This document shows, in pieces, positions 25,501 through 33,345 of a DNA stretch of 64,000 nt. The notes below the pieces were generated by a model, which was not told where the DNA came from, made no database searches, and saw only the letters and a program-made list of their open reading frames with translations. The stretch's first letter is position 1, and each line of letters starts with the position of its first letter. This DNA comes from an uncultured Pelagibacteraceae bacterium. Lineage in GTDB: Bacteria > Pseudomonadota > Alphaproteobacteria > Pelagibacterales > AG-422-B15. Location: NCBI GenBank assembly GCA_902617525.1, contig CACMWW010000003.1, positions 62,001 through 126,000 of the forward strand. The letters are read 5' to 3'. Both the position numbers and the translations under genes were made by a program.

Positions 25501-26669
25501 TGATATTTTCTAAAAGTGAGTATATTGAAAGACTAAATAAAGTAAAAAAATCAATGCAAGAAAAGGGTATTGATTTATTAGTCTCTCAAGATACAGCAAA
25601 CATAAATTACCTTACCGGTTATGATGCATGGTCTTTTTATTATGCTCAATGTGTAATTATACATATAGACTTAGAAGAACCTTTACTTTTCGTACGTGAT
25701 CAAGATGCTGGAGGGGCATTCCTTCAAAACTGCTGGTCACAAGAAAATATAATTGTTTACGCTGAAAAATATATACATACATGGCCAAATCATCCTTATG
25801 ATTATTTGATTGAAATAATTAAAAATAAAAATTGGGACAAACTTTCAATTGGACTTGAAATGGACAGTCATTATTTCACGGCATTTTGTTATAAAAAATT
25901 ATTAGACGGGCTTCCTGATGCCACGCTGAAAGATTGTGAGCGCCTTGTGAATTGGGTACGATTTGTGAAATCAGATGCAGAAATTGATCTAATGAAAAAC
26001 GCCGCTTTAATTACTGATAAATCAATGCAAACTGCAATTGATGTTATCAATCCAGGTGTTAGACAATGCGATGCAGTTGGAGAGATACAAAAAGCAATGT
26101 TTTATGGAACTCCAGAGTATGGAGGAGAATATTCAAGTATAGCAACTTTACTTCCAACTGGAGCTGGGACTTCTGCCTCACATCTAACGGCTACGCAGGA
26201 AAGATTTGTTAAAGGCGAAGCAACAATAATTGAAATTGCCGGTGTTTATAAAAGGTATCATGCACCACTTGCAAGAACAGTTCTGCTTGGAAAAGCAGAA
26301 CAAAAAAAAATTGACGCCATAAATGCAACTAACGAGGCGCTAAATGAGGGTATATCAGCCATAAAGCCAGGCAATACAGCAGATGACGTTGCACAAAAAT
26401 TTTGGGCAGTATTAGATAAATACGATATCAAAAAGGAATCTCGGACTGGATACTCCATTGGAATTGGTTATCCACCTGATTGGGGTGAGCACACGATAAA
26501 CATATCAAAAGGTGATCCAACTATCTTACAACCAAATGTTACATTTCATATGATTGCTGTTATGCAATTTGGCGATTGGGGAGTAGAGGCAAGTCACTCA
26601 TTACGTGTTACAGAAAGTGGCTCAGAAAAGTTTTCAGATTTCTCAAGCGATTTATTCATAAAAGAGTAG
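25500..26669 (+). CDS. M24 family hydrolase, ectoine hydrolase (DoeA/EutD)-like
   Basis: The 389-residue product has the creatinase/prolidase pita-bread fold. The N-terminal domain includes NINYLTGYDAWSFY. The C-terminal domain has EIAGVYKRYHAPLARTV, where canonical M24 peptidases would have metal-binding Asp residues, and GIGYPPDWGEHT. The missing Asp ligands and the YPPDWGE motif match what I recall of ectoine hydrolase DoeA/EutD rather than a true Xaa-Pro peptidase. It would open the ectoine ring to N-acetyl-diaminobutyrate. It is translationally coupled to the M20 gene. Alternative: another non-peptidase M24 amidinohydrolase. Confidence 0.75.
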   Translation: MIFSKSEYIERLNKVKKSMQEKGIDLLVSQDTANINYLTGYDAWSFYYAQCVIIHIDLEEPLLFVRDQDAGGAFLQNCWSQENIIVYAEKYIHTWPNHPYDYLIEIIKNKNWDKLSIGLEMDSHYFTAFCYKKLLDGLPDATLKDCERLVNWVRFVKSDAEIDLMKNAALITDKSMQTAIDVINPGVRQCDAVGEIQKAMFYGTPEYGGEYSSIATLLPTGAGTSASHLTATQERFVKGEATIIEIAGVYKRYHAPLARTVLLGKAEQKKIDAINATNEALNEGISAIKPGNTADDVAQKFWAVLDKYDIKKESRTGYSIGIGYPPDWGEHTINISKGDPTILQPNVTFHMIAVMQFGDWGVEASHSLRVTESGSEKFSDFSSDLFIKE

Positions 26670-26678
26670 CAGATAACT

Positions 26679-26702
26679 GGGAATGAGCGTCCCTTGTTTT
26701 TA
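26679..26702 (+). terminator. Short hairpin with T-rich tail after the M24 gene
   Basis: GGGA and TCCC flank a seven-base loop and are followed by TTGTTTTTA. The stem is only four pairs, so it is a weak candidate. Its position, just behind the Rieske-M20-M24 run and before the dcd-murA run, fits a terminator. Confidence 0.35.
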
Positions 26703-26754
26703 CTAGAGAATCCATTAAATATTGTATAAAGTAGCGCAATTCATGGAGTTAATT

Positions 26755-26943
26755 ATGGGTATTCATCACGATTATAAATCAAAACGTGGGGAGAGAGCGA
26801 TGGCCAAGCAGCAGAAACGTGAGGCTAAGTTTTCTGATAACACGGATAAAAAAGAAGAAGAAAAGCTCATCAAAGAATTAAAAAAAGCAGGGTTAAATAA
26901 AGATGAAATCAAACAATTCCTCGAAGGAAGAGCAAAAGGATAA
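26755..26943 (+). CDS. Small Lys-rich protein, unrecognised
   Basis: The product is 62 residues from the ATG at 26755. The track start 33 bases upstream is less likely, because a GGAG Shine-Dalgarno lies 7 bases before this ATG. It begins MGIHHDYKSKRGERAMAKQ and is highly charged. A C-terminal helix-turn-helix-like stretch ([17 protein letters not shown]) resembles short helical hairpins. There is no TM segment or signal. It opens the dcd-murA run and overlaps the following 44-codon ORF by 41 bases. I do not recognise the family; a nucleic-acid or ribosome contact is possible from the charge only. Confidence 0.65.
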   Translation: MGIHHDYKSKRGERAMAKQQKREAKFSDNTDKKEEEKLIKELKKAGLNKDEIKQFLEGRAKG

Positions 26944-27037
26944 AAAGCTCGACAGCACAGAAAGGCTTGCTGAGGCACTAAGGCAAAATTTAAGAAAAAG
27001 AAAAGAGTTTCAAAGAAGGCAAAAGAAAGAAGATTAA
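26903..27037 (+). CDS. Tiny basic protein (44 aa) upstream of dcd
   Basis: The ORF from the ATG at 26903 to the TAA at 27035-27037 is too short for the ORF track. The product is Lys/Arg/Gln rich with an amphipathic helix, [19 protein letters not shown]. The LAEALRxNLxxRK pattern is one I associate with short conserved alphaproteobacterial hypothetical proteins, from memory and not checked. It overlaps the preceding small gene in another frame and ends one base before the dcd start, which fits a coupled operon. Confidence 0.6.
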   Translation: MKSNNSSKEEQKDKKLDSTERLAEALRQNLRKRKEFQRRQKKED

Positions 27038-27038
27038 T

Positions 27039-27593
27039 ATGACAATCATGTCGGATAACTGGATAAAGAAAAAAGCCTTGGAAGAAGGAATGATTGAACC
27101 GTTCGTTGATGGACAAAAAAAAGAAGGTACAATTTCTTTTGGCCTTTCATCATATGGTTACGATGCAAGGGTTTCAGAAGAATTTAAGATTTTCACCAAT
27201 GTAGACTCTGCTTTAGTTGATCCAAAAAACTTTGATGATAAAGGGTTTGTAGATCGGCCTGGTAAAGAATGCATAATTCCACCTAACTCATTTGCATTAG
27301 CAAGAACCGTTGAGTATTTTAGAATTCCTCGCGATGTTCTTGTAATTTGTTTGGGAAAATCAACTTATGCGAGATGTGGTATTATCGTAAATGTTACTCC
27401 ACTCGAGCCAGAGTGGGAGGGTCACGTAACTTTAGAATTTTCTAACACAACTCCATTACCTGCAAAAATTTATGCTAATGAGGGAGCGTGCCAGTTTTTA
27501 TTCTATAAGGGAGAAGCGCCACCAGAAGTTTCATATAAAGATCGTAAAGGTAAATATATGATGCAAAAAGGGGTTACTTTACCTAAGCTTTAA
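27039..27593 (+). CDS. dcd: dCTP deaminase
   Basis: The 184-residue product deaminates dCTP to dUTP for thymidylate synthesis in the cytoplasm. Visible are [12 protein letters not shown] in the N-terminal nucleotide-binding part, [21 protein letters not shown], and the catalytic Glu in [10 protein letters not shown], followed by [11 protein letters not shown]. Length and the C-terminal [14 protein letters not shown] tail match bacterial Dcd. The start may be the ATG at 27039 or at 27048. It sits between the two tiny genes and murA with gaps under 10 bases. Confidence 0.93.
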   Translation: MTIMSDNWIKKKALEEGMIEPFVDGQKKEGTISFGLSSYGYDARVSEEFKIFTNVDSALVDPKNFDDKGFVDRPGKECIIPPNSFALARTVEYFRIPRDVLVICLGKSTYARCGIIVNVTPLEPEWEGHVTLEFSNTTPLPAKIYANEGACQFLFYKGEAPPEVSYKDRKGKYMMQKGVTLPKL

Positions 27594-27600
27594 ATCGTTC

Positions 27601-28863
27601 ATGCAAAAAATATTGATAAATGGAGGAAACCTTCTCCAAGGTTCTGTTCCTGTTAGTGGATCAAAAAATGCATCTCTTCCAATAATGGCCGCAAGTATTC
27701 TTACTGATGAAAATTTAGAACTCGAAAACGTACCAGATTTAGTTGATGTAAATACAATGTCATTAGTTTTATCATCGCTTGGTGTCAATGTTACAAAAAA
27801 AGATGCTAAAACAAATCGTCTTACACTTTGTTATTCAGACTCTGAAAGTGCAATAGCGGAGTACGATTTAGTTAGAAAGATGAGGGCTAGTATATTAGTT
27901 CTTGGACCATTACTTGCACGCAAAAGGCACGCAAGTGTATCTCTTCCAGGGGGGTGCTCAATAGGTGCTCGACCAGTAGATCTGCACATAGATGCATTGA
28001 CGAAACTTGGCGCAACATTTGAATTAGATGGAGGATATATAAAATGCAGCGCCCCTGATGGCTTAAAAGGAAATAAAATTAATTTTTCAAAAGTATCAGT
28101 AGGAGCTACTGAAAACATAATTATGGCTGCATCGCTTGCTCGAGGAGAAAGTGAAATTAGAAATATCGCAGTTGAGCCTGAGGTTATGGATCTTATTGAC
28201 TGTCTTAATAAGATGGGCGCTAAAATCGAATTAGGAGAAAACAGAAATGTTCACATTCAAGGCGTTGACCAACTCCAAGGTGCTGTCCACTCAATTATCC
28301 CTGATCGCATAGAAGCAATCACATATATAATTGGGGGAACTATAATTGGTAACGATCTCAAGATTACAAATCTGAACCTTGAGCATATCAGCAATGTATT
28401 GGAATTATTGAATGAGCTATCTATTAATTACTCAATGGGTGAGAATAGCATTATTGTTAATCAATCCGAGATCTCTGATGGTATTGATATTAATACAATG
28501 GAATACCCAGGGTTCCCAACTGATGTACAAGCACAAATGATGGTTTTATTATCTCTTGGAAAATCTAAATCACAAATAACTGAAAACATTTTTGAAAACA
28601 GATTCATGCATGTTCCAGAACTAAACCGTATGGGCGCTAATATTGAAACCAAAGGGAAAACAGCAGTTATTAATCCATGCAAAGGGTTTAACTCAGCTCA
28701 AGTCATGGCAACTGATTTACGGGCCTCGGTAAGTTTAATTTTAGCTGGATTAGTTGCTAAAGGGGAAACAACATTGAACCGAATTTATCATCTTGATCGA
28801 GGTTATGAGAAAATAGAGAAAAAATTGCAAGCTTGTGGTGCAGATATTCGGAGAATAAATTAG
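27601..28863 (+). CDS. murA: UDP-N-acetylglucosamine 1-carboxyvinyltransferase MurA
   Basis: The 420-residue product catalyses the first committed step of peptidoglycan synthesis, transfer of enolpyruvate to UDP-GlcNAc. The EPSP-synthase-type double fold is clear. The N-terminal SGSKNASLPIMAA motif carries the key Lys. The fosfomycin-target Cys is in LPGGCSIGARP at residue 119, so drug sensitivity is expected at this residue. The C-terminus has DLRASVSLILAGL and RGYEKIEKKL. It starts 7 bases after dcd and is followed by UPF0262 after 5 bases, consistent with a single operon. Confidence 0.95.
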   Translation: MQKILINGGNLLQGSVPVSGSKNASLPIMAASILTDENLELENVPDLVDVNTMSLVLSSLGVNVTKKDAKTNRLTLCYSDSESAIAEYDLVRKMRASILVLGPLLARKRHASVSLPGGCSIGARPVDLHIDALTKLGATFELDGGYIKCSAPDGLKGNKINFSKVSVGATENIIMAASLARGESEIRNIAVEPEVMDLIDCLNKMGAKIELGENRNVHIQGVDQLQGAVHSIIPDRIEAITYIIGGTIIGNDLKITNLNLEHISNVLELLNELSINYSMGENSIIVNQSEISDGIDINTMEYPGFPTDVQAQMMVLLSLGKSKSQITENIFENRFMHVPELNRMGANIETKGKTAVINPCKGFNSAQVMATDLRASVSLILAGLVAKGETTLNRIYHLDRGYEKIEKKLQACGADIRRIN

Positions 28864-28868
28864 GATAA

Positions 28869-29291
28869 ATGAATCTTAATGCAATTGATACTGACGAGCT
28901 AAAAATTATCTCAACCATACTTCAAGACGGACTTATTGAAGTAAACGATATCAAATATTTGCCATCAATTAGGTCATTTTTTCTTATGATTACTAGATTT
29001 ATGTGGGAGGAAAAAATAGTAAATAAAGTAGATCAAAGAATAAAAGCAGTACTAAGCTTTGAAGATGTTTTATCGGTTTACTCAAAAAATATAGATCAAT
29101 TGAACAAAAATAAGACACTAGAACTCGTAACTTTTAATTATTATCCTAACAATTCTAAAAATATAGAAATTGAATTGCTTTTCAAAAATGATGCAATTAT
29201 AAAGCTCGAAACTGAAATAATAAGATGCAAGTTAGAAGATCAGGGTGAACCCTGGAATATTGAAAAAATAGAGAATGACAAAAATAATTAA
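28869..29291 (+). CDS. UPF0262 family protein
   Basis: The 140-residue conserved protein of unknown function sits where alphaproteobacteria usually keep UPF0262, between murA and hisD. It has no signal peptide or TM. Recognisable parts are IDPxxx-like N-terminal residues, a central RIKAVLSFEDVLSVYSKNI stretch and a C-terminal acidic region ending EPWNIEKIEND. Its 3' end overlaps hisD by 17 bases. No catalytic residues can be named. Assignment depends as much on synteny as on sequence. Confidence 0.7.
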   Translation: MNLNAIDTDELKIISTILQDGLIEVNDIKYLPSIRSFFLMITRFMWEEKIVNKVDQRIKAVLSFEDVLSVYSKNIDQLNKNKTLELVTFNYYPNNSKNIEIELLFKNDAIIKLETEIIRCKLEDQGEPWNIEKIENDKNN

Positions 29292-30570
29292 TTCTGTAGA
29301 TCAAAATTTTGAGAATGATTTTAATAATCTTCTCACAATGAACAGATCAAGTGACTCGGACGTTACTCAGACTGTGGCAGCGATCATTGACGATATTAGA
29401 AAAAACGGAGATGAAGCACTTTTGAAATATACTCATCAATTTGATAAAAATAGCCTTGATATTAACAACTTACTGCTTGAAGAAGATGAAATTGAAAGGC
29501 AATCACGTGACGTGCCGAGTGATCTTTGTGATGCGCTTAAAGTATCAATGGATCGTGTTCGCACTTATCATGAAAAGCAATTACCAAATGATTTAGTTTA
29601 TGAAGACAATCTTAACTCAAAGTTAGGGTATATTTGGCGTCCAGTTGAGTCAGTGGGTATTTATGTCCCAGGTGGTACTGCAAGTTATCCAAGTACAGTA
29701 ATTATGAACACAATACCAGCGGTTGTAGCCGGTGTTGAAGATATCACCATGGTTACACCAATGACTAATACCGCTATAAGTTCTTCAGTATTATATGCCG
29801 CAAAAATTTGTGGAATAAAAAAAATATACTGTATAGGAGGTGCCCAGGCTGTTGCTGCTCTGGCATATGGAACCAAGACCATAAAATCTGTTAATAAAAT
29901 TGTTGGACCAGGCAATATTTATGTTGCTGAAGCAAAAAGACAAGTTTCAGGTTTCATAGGCATCGATATGTTTGCCGGCCCATCAGAGGTAGTCATTATT
30001 GCCGATGAAAAAAATGATCCAAAAATTGTTGCAGCCGACCTCATTGCTCAAGCTGAACATGACCAAAGCGCACAAAGTATACTTTTAACAACCGATCAGA
30101 AACTAGGAGATGCTGTAAATAAAGAAGTAGAGAACCAGATAGATTCCCTTCCTCGAAAGGATATAGCGGCTTCAAGCTGGGAAAATAATGGAAAGATAAT
30201 TATCACTCAAAATCTTGAAGAAGCTGTTTTATTATCTAATAAATTAGCACCAGAACACTTGGAATTATTAGTTGATAACCCGGAAGATATTCTTAAAAGA
30301 ATAAAAAATGCTGGAGCAGTTTTTATGGGCCGTAACACACCTGAGGCACTTGGAGACTATTTAGCAGGTCCAAGCCATGTACTTCCCACTTCTAGAAGTG
30401 CTAAATTTTCTTCTGGACTATCTGTTTTTGATTTTCTCAAAAAAATATCACTTGTTGAATTTTCAAAAGAAGGTATTGAACAAGTTGGAGATAGTGCTAT
30501 TAAAATCGCAGATAATGAAGGTCTTGACGGGCATTCAAGATCAATAGAATATAGGCTTACAAAAAAATAA
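29275..30570 (+). CDS. hisD: Histidinol dehydrogenase
   Basis: The 431-residue product oxidises L-histidinol to L-histidine with NAD, the last two steps of histidine synthesis. Signatures are GYIWRPVESVGIYVPGGTASYPST, a KIVGPGNIYVAEAKRQV segment and the zinc/catalytic region IAQAEHDQSAQS. The late APEHLELLVDN carries the second catalytic His, and HVLPTSRSAKFSSGLSVFDF follows. Length is normal. It overlaps UPF0262 and is followed by infA after 3 bases. hisS, hisZ and hisG lie about 3 kb downstream in a separate unit. Confidence 0.95.
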   Translation: MTKIINSVDQNFENDFNNLLTMNRSSDSDVTQTVAAIIDDIRKNGDEALLKYTHQFDKNSLDINNLLLEEDEIERQSRDVPSDLCDALKVSMDRVRTYHEKQLPNDLVYEDNLNSKLGYIWRPVESVGIYVPGGTASYPSTVIMNTIPAVVAGVEDITMVTPMTNTAISSSVLYAAKICGIKKIYCIGGAQAVAALAYGTKTIKSVNKIVGPGNIYVAEAKRQVSGFIGIDMFAGPSEVVIIADEKNDPKIVAADLIAQAEHDQSAQSILLTTDQKLGDAVNKEVENQIDSLPRKDIAASSWENNGKIIITQNLEEAVLLSNKLAPEHLELLVDNPEDILKRIKNAGAVFMGRNTPEALGDYLAGPSHVLPTSRSAKFSSGLSVFDFLKKISLVEFSKEGIEQVGDSAIKIADNEGLDGHSRSIEYRLTKK

Positions 30571-30573
30571 TTT

Positions 30574-30792
30574 ATGTCAAAAGAAGAAATACTAGAGTTC
30601 AAGGGTAAGGTTACAGATTTACTTCCCAATGCAATGTTCAAAGTAGAGTTAGAAAATGGCCATGAAGTATTAGCACATACAGCAGGAAGAATGAGAAAAA
30701 ATAGAATCAGAGTACTTGCCGGGGATGAGGTTCTTGTTCAGGTTACACCTTACGATCTAACCAAAGGCAGAATAATATTTCGATATAAGTAG
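30574..30792 (+). CDS. infA: Translation initiation factor IF-1
   Basis: The 72-residue product is a single S1-like OB-fold of standard IF-1 length: [22 protein letters not shown] and [17 protein letters not shown], with the C-terminal [12 protein letters not shown]. It binds the 30S A site with IF-2 and IF-3. It lies between hisD and maf, as in many alphaproteobacteria. Confidence 0.95.
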   Translation: MSKEEILEFKGKVTDLLPNAMFKVELENGHEVLAHTAGRMRKNRIRVLAGDEVLVQVTPYDLTKGRIIFRYK

Positions 30793-30804
30793 TTTGAGAT
30801 TATT

Positions 30805-31371
30805 TTGAAGCTAATTCTAGGCAGCGCATCTCCACGTAGACTTGAGTTATTGGCAAAACTTAATATTAATCCAAGTGAGATAGTTTCCCCAAATATAGAT
30901 GAGTCCATTAAAAGTAATGAGCTACCTCTTCAATATTGTAAACGTATAGCACATGAAAAACTAAAACATTTTCAAAATAAGTATAAAGACTCAGTAATTT
31001 TAACTGCTGATACGATTGCCTATACTGGTAGAAAACTCATAGACAAAACAGATGACGAAAATATTGCTTATAAAAACTTACTTCGACTATCGGGAAAAAG
31101 ACATAGAGTCAGCACTTCCATTTGTATAAGAAATCTAGAAAATAGAATATTTAAAAAAACTGTTACGACAGTTGTTAGTTTTAAAGTATTAAGCGGTCAA
31201 GATATAGAAGATTATATGAAAACTAATGACTGGCAAGGTGTTGCAGGGTCATATAAAATTCAAGGGATGGCAGAGTCTTTTATCAAATCCCTAAATGGAT
31301 CTTACTCAAATGTAGTCGGTTTACCCTTATTTGAAGTCAAAAATCTCCTTATTTCAGCTGGATATAAATGA
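30805..31371 (+). CDS. maf: Maf family nucleoside triphosphate pyrophosphatase
   Basis: The 188-residue product hydrolyses non-canonical NTPs (house-cleaning; dTTP/UTP-type or m7GTP-type not resolved). The Maf motif SASPRRLELL follows immediately after the start. ILTADTIAY holds the catalytic Asp, SGKRHRVST follows, and QGVAGSYKIQG is near the C-terminus. The start is TTG at 30805; no in-frame ATG would keep the N-terminal substrate loop. The next gene overlaps its stop by 4 bases. Confidence 0.92.
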   Translation: MKLILGSASPRRLELLAKLNINPSEIVSPNIDESIKSNELPLQYCKRIAHEKLKHFQNKYKDSVILTADTIAYTGRKLIDKTDDENIAYKNLLRLSGKRHRVSTSICIRNLENRIFKKTVTTVVSFKVLSGQDIEDYMKTNDWQGVAGSYKIQGMAESFIKSLNGSYSNVVGLPLFEVKNLLISAGYK

Positions 31372-31724
31372 TTGAATTAATTTTTATTTATAATGCAAAA
31401 AGTGGTATCGGAAATGCCTTTATAGATTGGGCGCATAAAATAATATCGCCAAAAACTTATGACTGCAACTTATGCTCAATTACATACAATAATTTAGGTA
31501 AAGAAATAAAGTGGAAAGAATTTCTTAATAATATAAATGCACATAGCCGATTTTACTATATTGATCATCTAAAAGAACTTGATTTCTTTGATGAGAAAAC
31601 AGAGCTACCATGTGTTTTTATTAATGAGAAGGATGAATTTAAATTAATAATTAATTCCCATGAGATGAATTCATTTGATAATGTTGACCAATTAATCAGT
31701 AGATTAAAGGTTTTTCTGGATTAA
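31368..31724 (+). CDS. Conserved hypothetical protein (118 aa)
   Basis: The small cytoplasmic protein has no signal or TM. It starts MIELIFIYNAKSG and contains TYDCNLCSITY, a Cys-x2-Cys that might bind metal or be redox active. A beta/alpha pattern and a C-terminal helix follow. I associate the YNA-x-SG plus TYxCNLCxxTY combination with an uncharacterised family found in several bacterial groups, from memory only. The overlap with maf puts it in the murA-maf operon, where alphaproteobacteria often have yacG, another small CxxC protein; this is not YacG by sequence. Function unknown. Confidence 0.65.
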   Translation: MIELIFIYNAKSGIGNAFIDWAHKIISPKTYDCNLCSITYNNLGKEIKWKEFLNNINAHSRFYYIDHLKELDFFDEKTELPCVFINEKDEFKLIINSHEMNSFDNVDQLISRLKVFLD

Positions 31725-31793
31725 CTGTATTCAGAATATTTTCTTTGCACGAATTAATGTTATAGAATAAAAGACTAGGATCACTAATTAAAT

Positions 31794-31869
31794 GGCTCGA
31801 TAGCTCAGTTGGTAGAGCAAAGGACTGAAAATCCTTGTGTCGGTGGTTCAATTCCACCTCGAGCCACCA
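31794..31869 (+). tRNA. tRNA-Phe (GAA)
   Basis: This 76-base cloverleaf has acceptor GGCTCGA/TCGAGCC, D arm AGCTCAGTTGGTAGAGC, an anticodon loop with GAA, T arm GGTGGTTCAATTCCACC and an encoded CCA. All conserved loop bases are present. It sits five bases before tRNA-His, and the two are probably co-transcribed. Confidence 0.97.
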
Positions 31870-31874
31870 CTTAT

Positions 31875-31951
31875 GCAGCTGTAGCTCAGTTGGTTAGAGC
31901 GCCTGGTTGTGGTTCAGGAGGTCGGTAGTTCGAATCTACCCAGCTGTACCA
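31875..31951 (+). tRNA. tRNA-His (GUG) without encoded G-1 and with A73
   Basis: This 77-base cloverleaf has an anticodon loop TTGTGGT giving GUG, a normal D arm, T loop TTCGAAT and an encoded CCA. The base before G1 is T, the first pair is G1-U72, and the discriminator is A73. The universal bacterial tRNA-His identity pair G-1:C73 is therefore absent. This is a known derived state in part of the alphaproteobacteria that goes with a divergent HisRS, whose gene lies 1.4 kb downstream. Its last 16 bases overlap the 3' end of the MFS gene on the other strand. Confidence 0.95.
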
Positions 31952-33126
31952 GTAATTACTTTTTTTACAGGTAGAGTTAATACAATCAGAAACATAATTA
32001 TCATCACAAACCCAAAAGCTAAGTAGAGTACACCAAATTCACCCGTTAAATCATAGCTTCTCGAAATCATGATCAGTGCAATAGGACCAACTGTAAATGA
32101 TACAATAAATTTAATGCCGTAGACTAGGCTTTGATATTTTTCAGGTGAAAATTTTGCAAGTAATAAATTTTCTGCAGGCAGTATACTTGAATTAAAAGCA
32201 ACGATTGCAAGACTTATTGCAATTAACCAGTAATTTGAAAGACTAACAATTAAGAGCAAGAGGAGTCCTTGGCCAACTATTCCAATTGAATAAATCAGCT
32301 TTTCAGAATATTTATCTGTTAAAATACCTCCAACATAATTCATTAAACCACTTACAATATATATCGCGGCAACTATGTAGCCGATATCTGAAGTAGATAA
32401 ATCAAGACTATCAGTAAGTCTGATATCAATTGCCTTTGGAAGACTTGTCTGAAGAATTTGATAAACAAAGCTCAAACATGTAATACTTAACAGCATAATA
32501 ATTGCAATTTTTAGCATCTGATTTTTTTCAGGATTATCTTTAAACTGCTCTGAAGATATATTCTTTAATGATATTTTTCCTGATTTAAGATGATAGGTTA
32601 GACTTAGTCCAACTACTAATGAGATCAATCCGGGTAGCATAAAGGCAGCTTGCCAATTAAATTGTTCAATTAATACACCCGCAAAAAAGGCACCTAATCC
32701 AATACCTACTCCCCCAAAAATATTATTAAAGCCAAGCGCTTTACCAGTTTCCTTTGAAGTGTTAACAACCCATGAAATTCCAGCGGGGTGATAGATAGCG
32801 CAAAACAATCCAAGCAATGATAAACTGATAAATAAAGAAACTTTATTTCCGCTCAAGCCACATAATAATGAACTAATTCCCAAGCCAACGAACATAATTG
32901 CAATCATTCCAGAACGACTCCATCTGTCACTGATCCATCCAGCAGGAAGGGCTCCCAAACCCACAAGTAAAGATCCTAAAAACCAAAGATTTAGTAATTC
33001 ATCGTAGCTAAGCTTCCAGTCGTCTTCAATTGCTAGAACTATAACAAAATAGAATGCAGCAAACATATGCATTAGTAAGTGACCTAAGGCGGCATACGCG
33101 ACTGTTAATTTGCTATCATTTTCCAT
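31936..33126 (-). CDS. Major facilitator superfamily transporter
   Basis: The 396-residue product has about twelve TM helices and the MFS loop-2/3 motif GALPAGWISDRWSRS in the first half, with a counterpart GGILTDKYSEK in the second. It resembles fosmidomycin-resistance-type or general drug/sugar exporters; the substrate is not identifiable. The TAG stop codon and last residues are encoded by the complement of the tRNA-His T arm and acceptor, an unusual convergent overlap of 16 bases. It diverges from the hisS unit across a 219-base gap that holds the leader-like region. Confidence 0.85.
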   Translation of the reverse strand: MENDSKLTVAYAALGHLLMHMFAAFYFVIVLAIEDDWKLSYDELLNLWFLGSLLVGLGALPAGWISDRWSRSGMIAIMFVGLGISSLLCGLSGNKVSLFISLSLLGLFCAIYHPAGISWVVNTSKETGKALGFNNIFGGVGIGLGAFFAGVLIEQFNWQAAFMLPGLISLVVGLSLTYHLKSGKISLKNISSEQFKDNPEKNQMLKIAIIMLLSITCLSFVYQILQTSLPKAIDIRLTDSLDLSTSDIGYIVAAIYIVSGLMNYVGGILTDKYSEKLIYSIGIVGQGLLLLLIVSLSNYWLIAISLAIVAFNSSILPAENLLLAKFSPEKYQSLVYGIKFIVSFTVGPIALIMISRSYDLTGEFGVLYLAFGFVMIIMFLIVLTLPVKKVITGTAG

Positions 33127-33220
33127 AACTACTTTCGATAAAAATAGTGCAATTATTATAAACTTTAAGAAAAATTTAAAATTATTTGACTTTTATTAAT
33201 AAATAAGGCATTTCAGCTAC

Positions 33221-33256
33221 ATGTTTAAATTTAAACATCATTACTATCATATCTAA
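33221..33256 (+). CDS. Putative histidine leader peptide (11 aa)
   Basis: ATG, ten sense codons and TAA encode MFKFKHHYYHI, ending about 90 bases before hisS. Three of eleven codons are His (CAT), including a tandem pair, with two Tyr between. The E. coli his leader peptide also has an F-K-H-H core. This suggests transcription attenuation by starved His-tRNA. The start codon lies in a perfect palindrome (ATGTTTAAATTTAAACAT). The Shine-Dalgarno (AAGG) is about 12 bases upstream, rather far. A chance ORF is possible. Confidence 0.5.
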   Translation: MFKFKHHYYHI

Positions 33257-33345
33257 GTTCGCTGAAAAAAACAATCAGCGGGCAATAACCCCTTTTTATA
33301 TTAAATAAACACACTTTGTAGTATCTTACTTACGGTGGGAGTAAA
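33257..33345 (+). promoter_or_regulatory. Candidate attenuator region upstream of hisS
   Basis: After the leader stop come two adjoining hairpins that share a base. CGCTGA/TCAGCG (33260-33280) is the first. A short GGG-CAATAA-CCC(C) with a TTTTTATA tail (33280-33298) is the second. Stems are weak for a classical terminator, so the mechanism is uncertain. The hisS Shine-Dalgarno GGTGGGAG lies 5 bases before its ATG. The 219-base gap must also hold the divergent MFS promoter, which I could not pin down. Confidence 0.4.
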
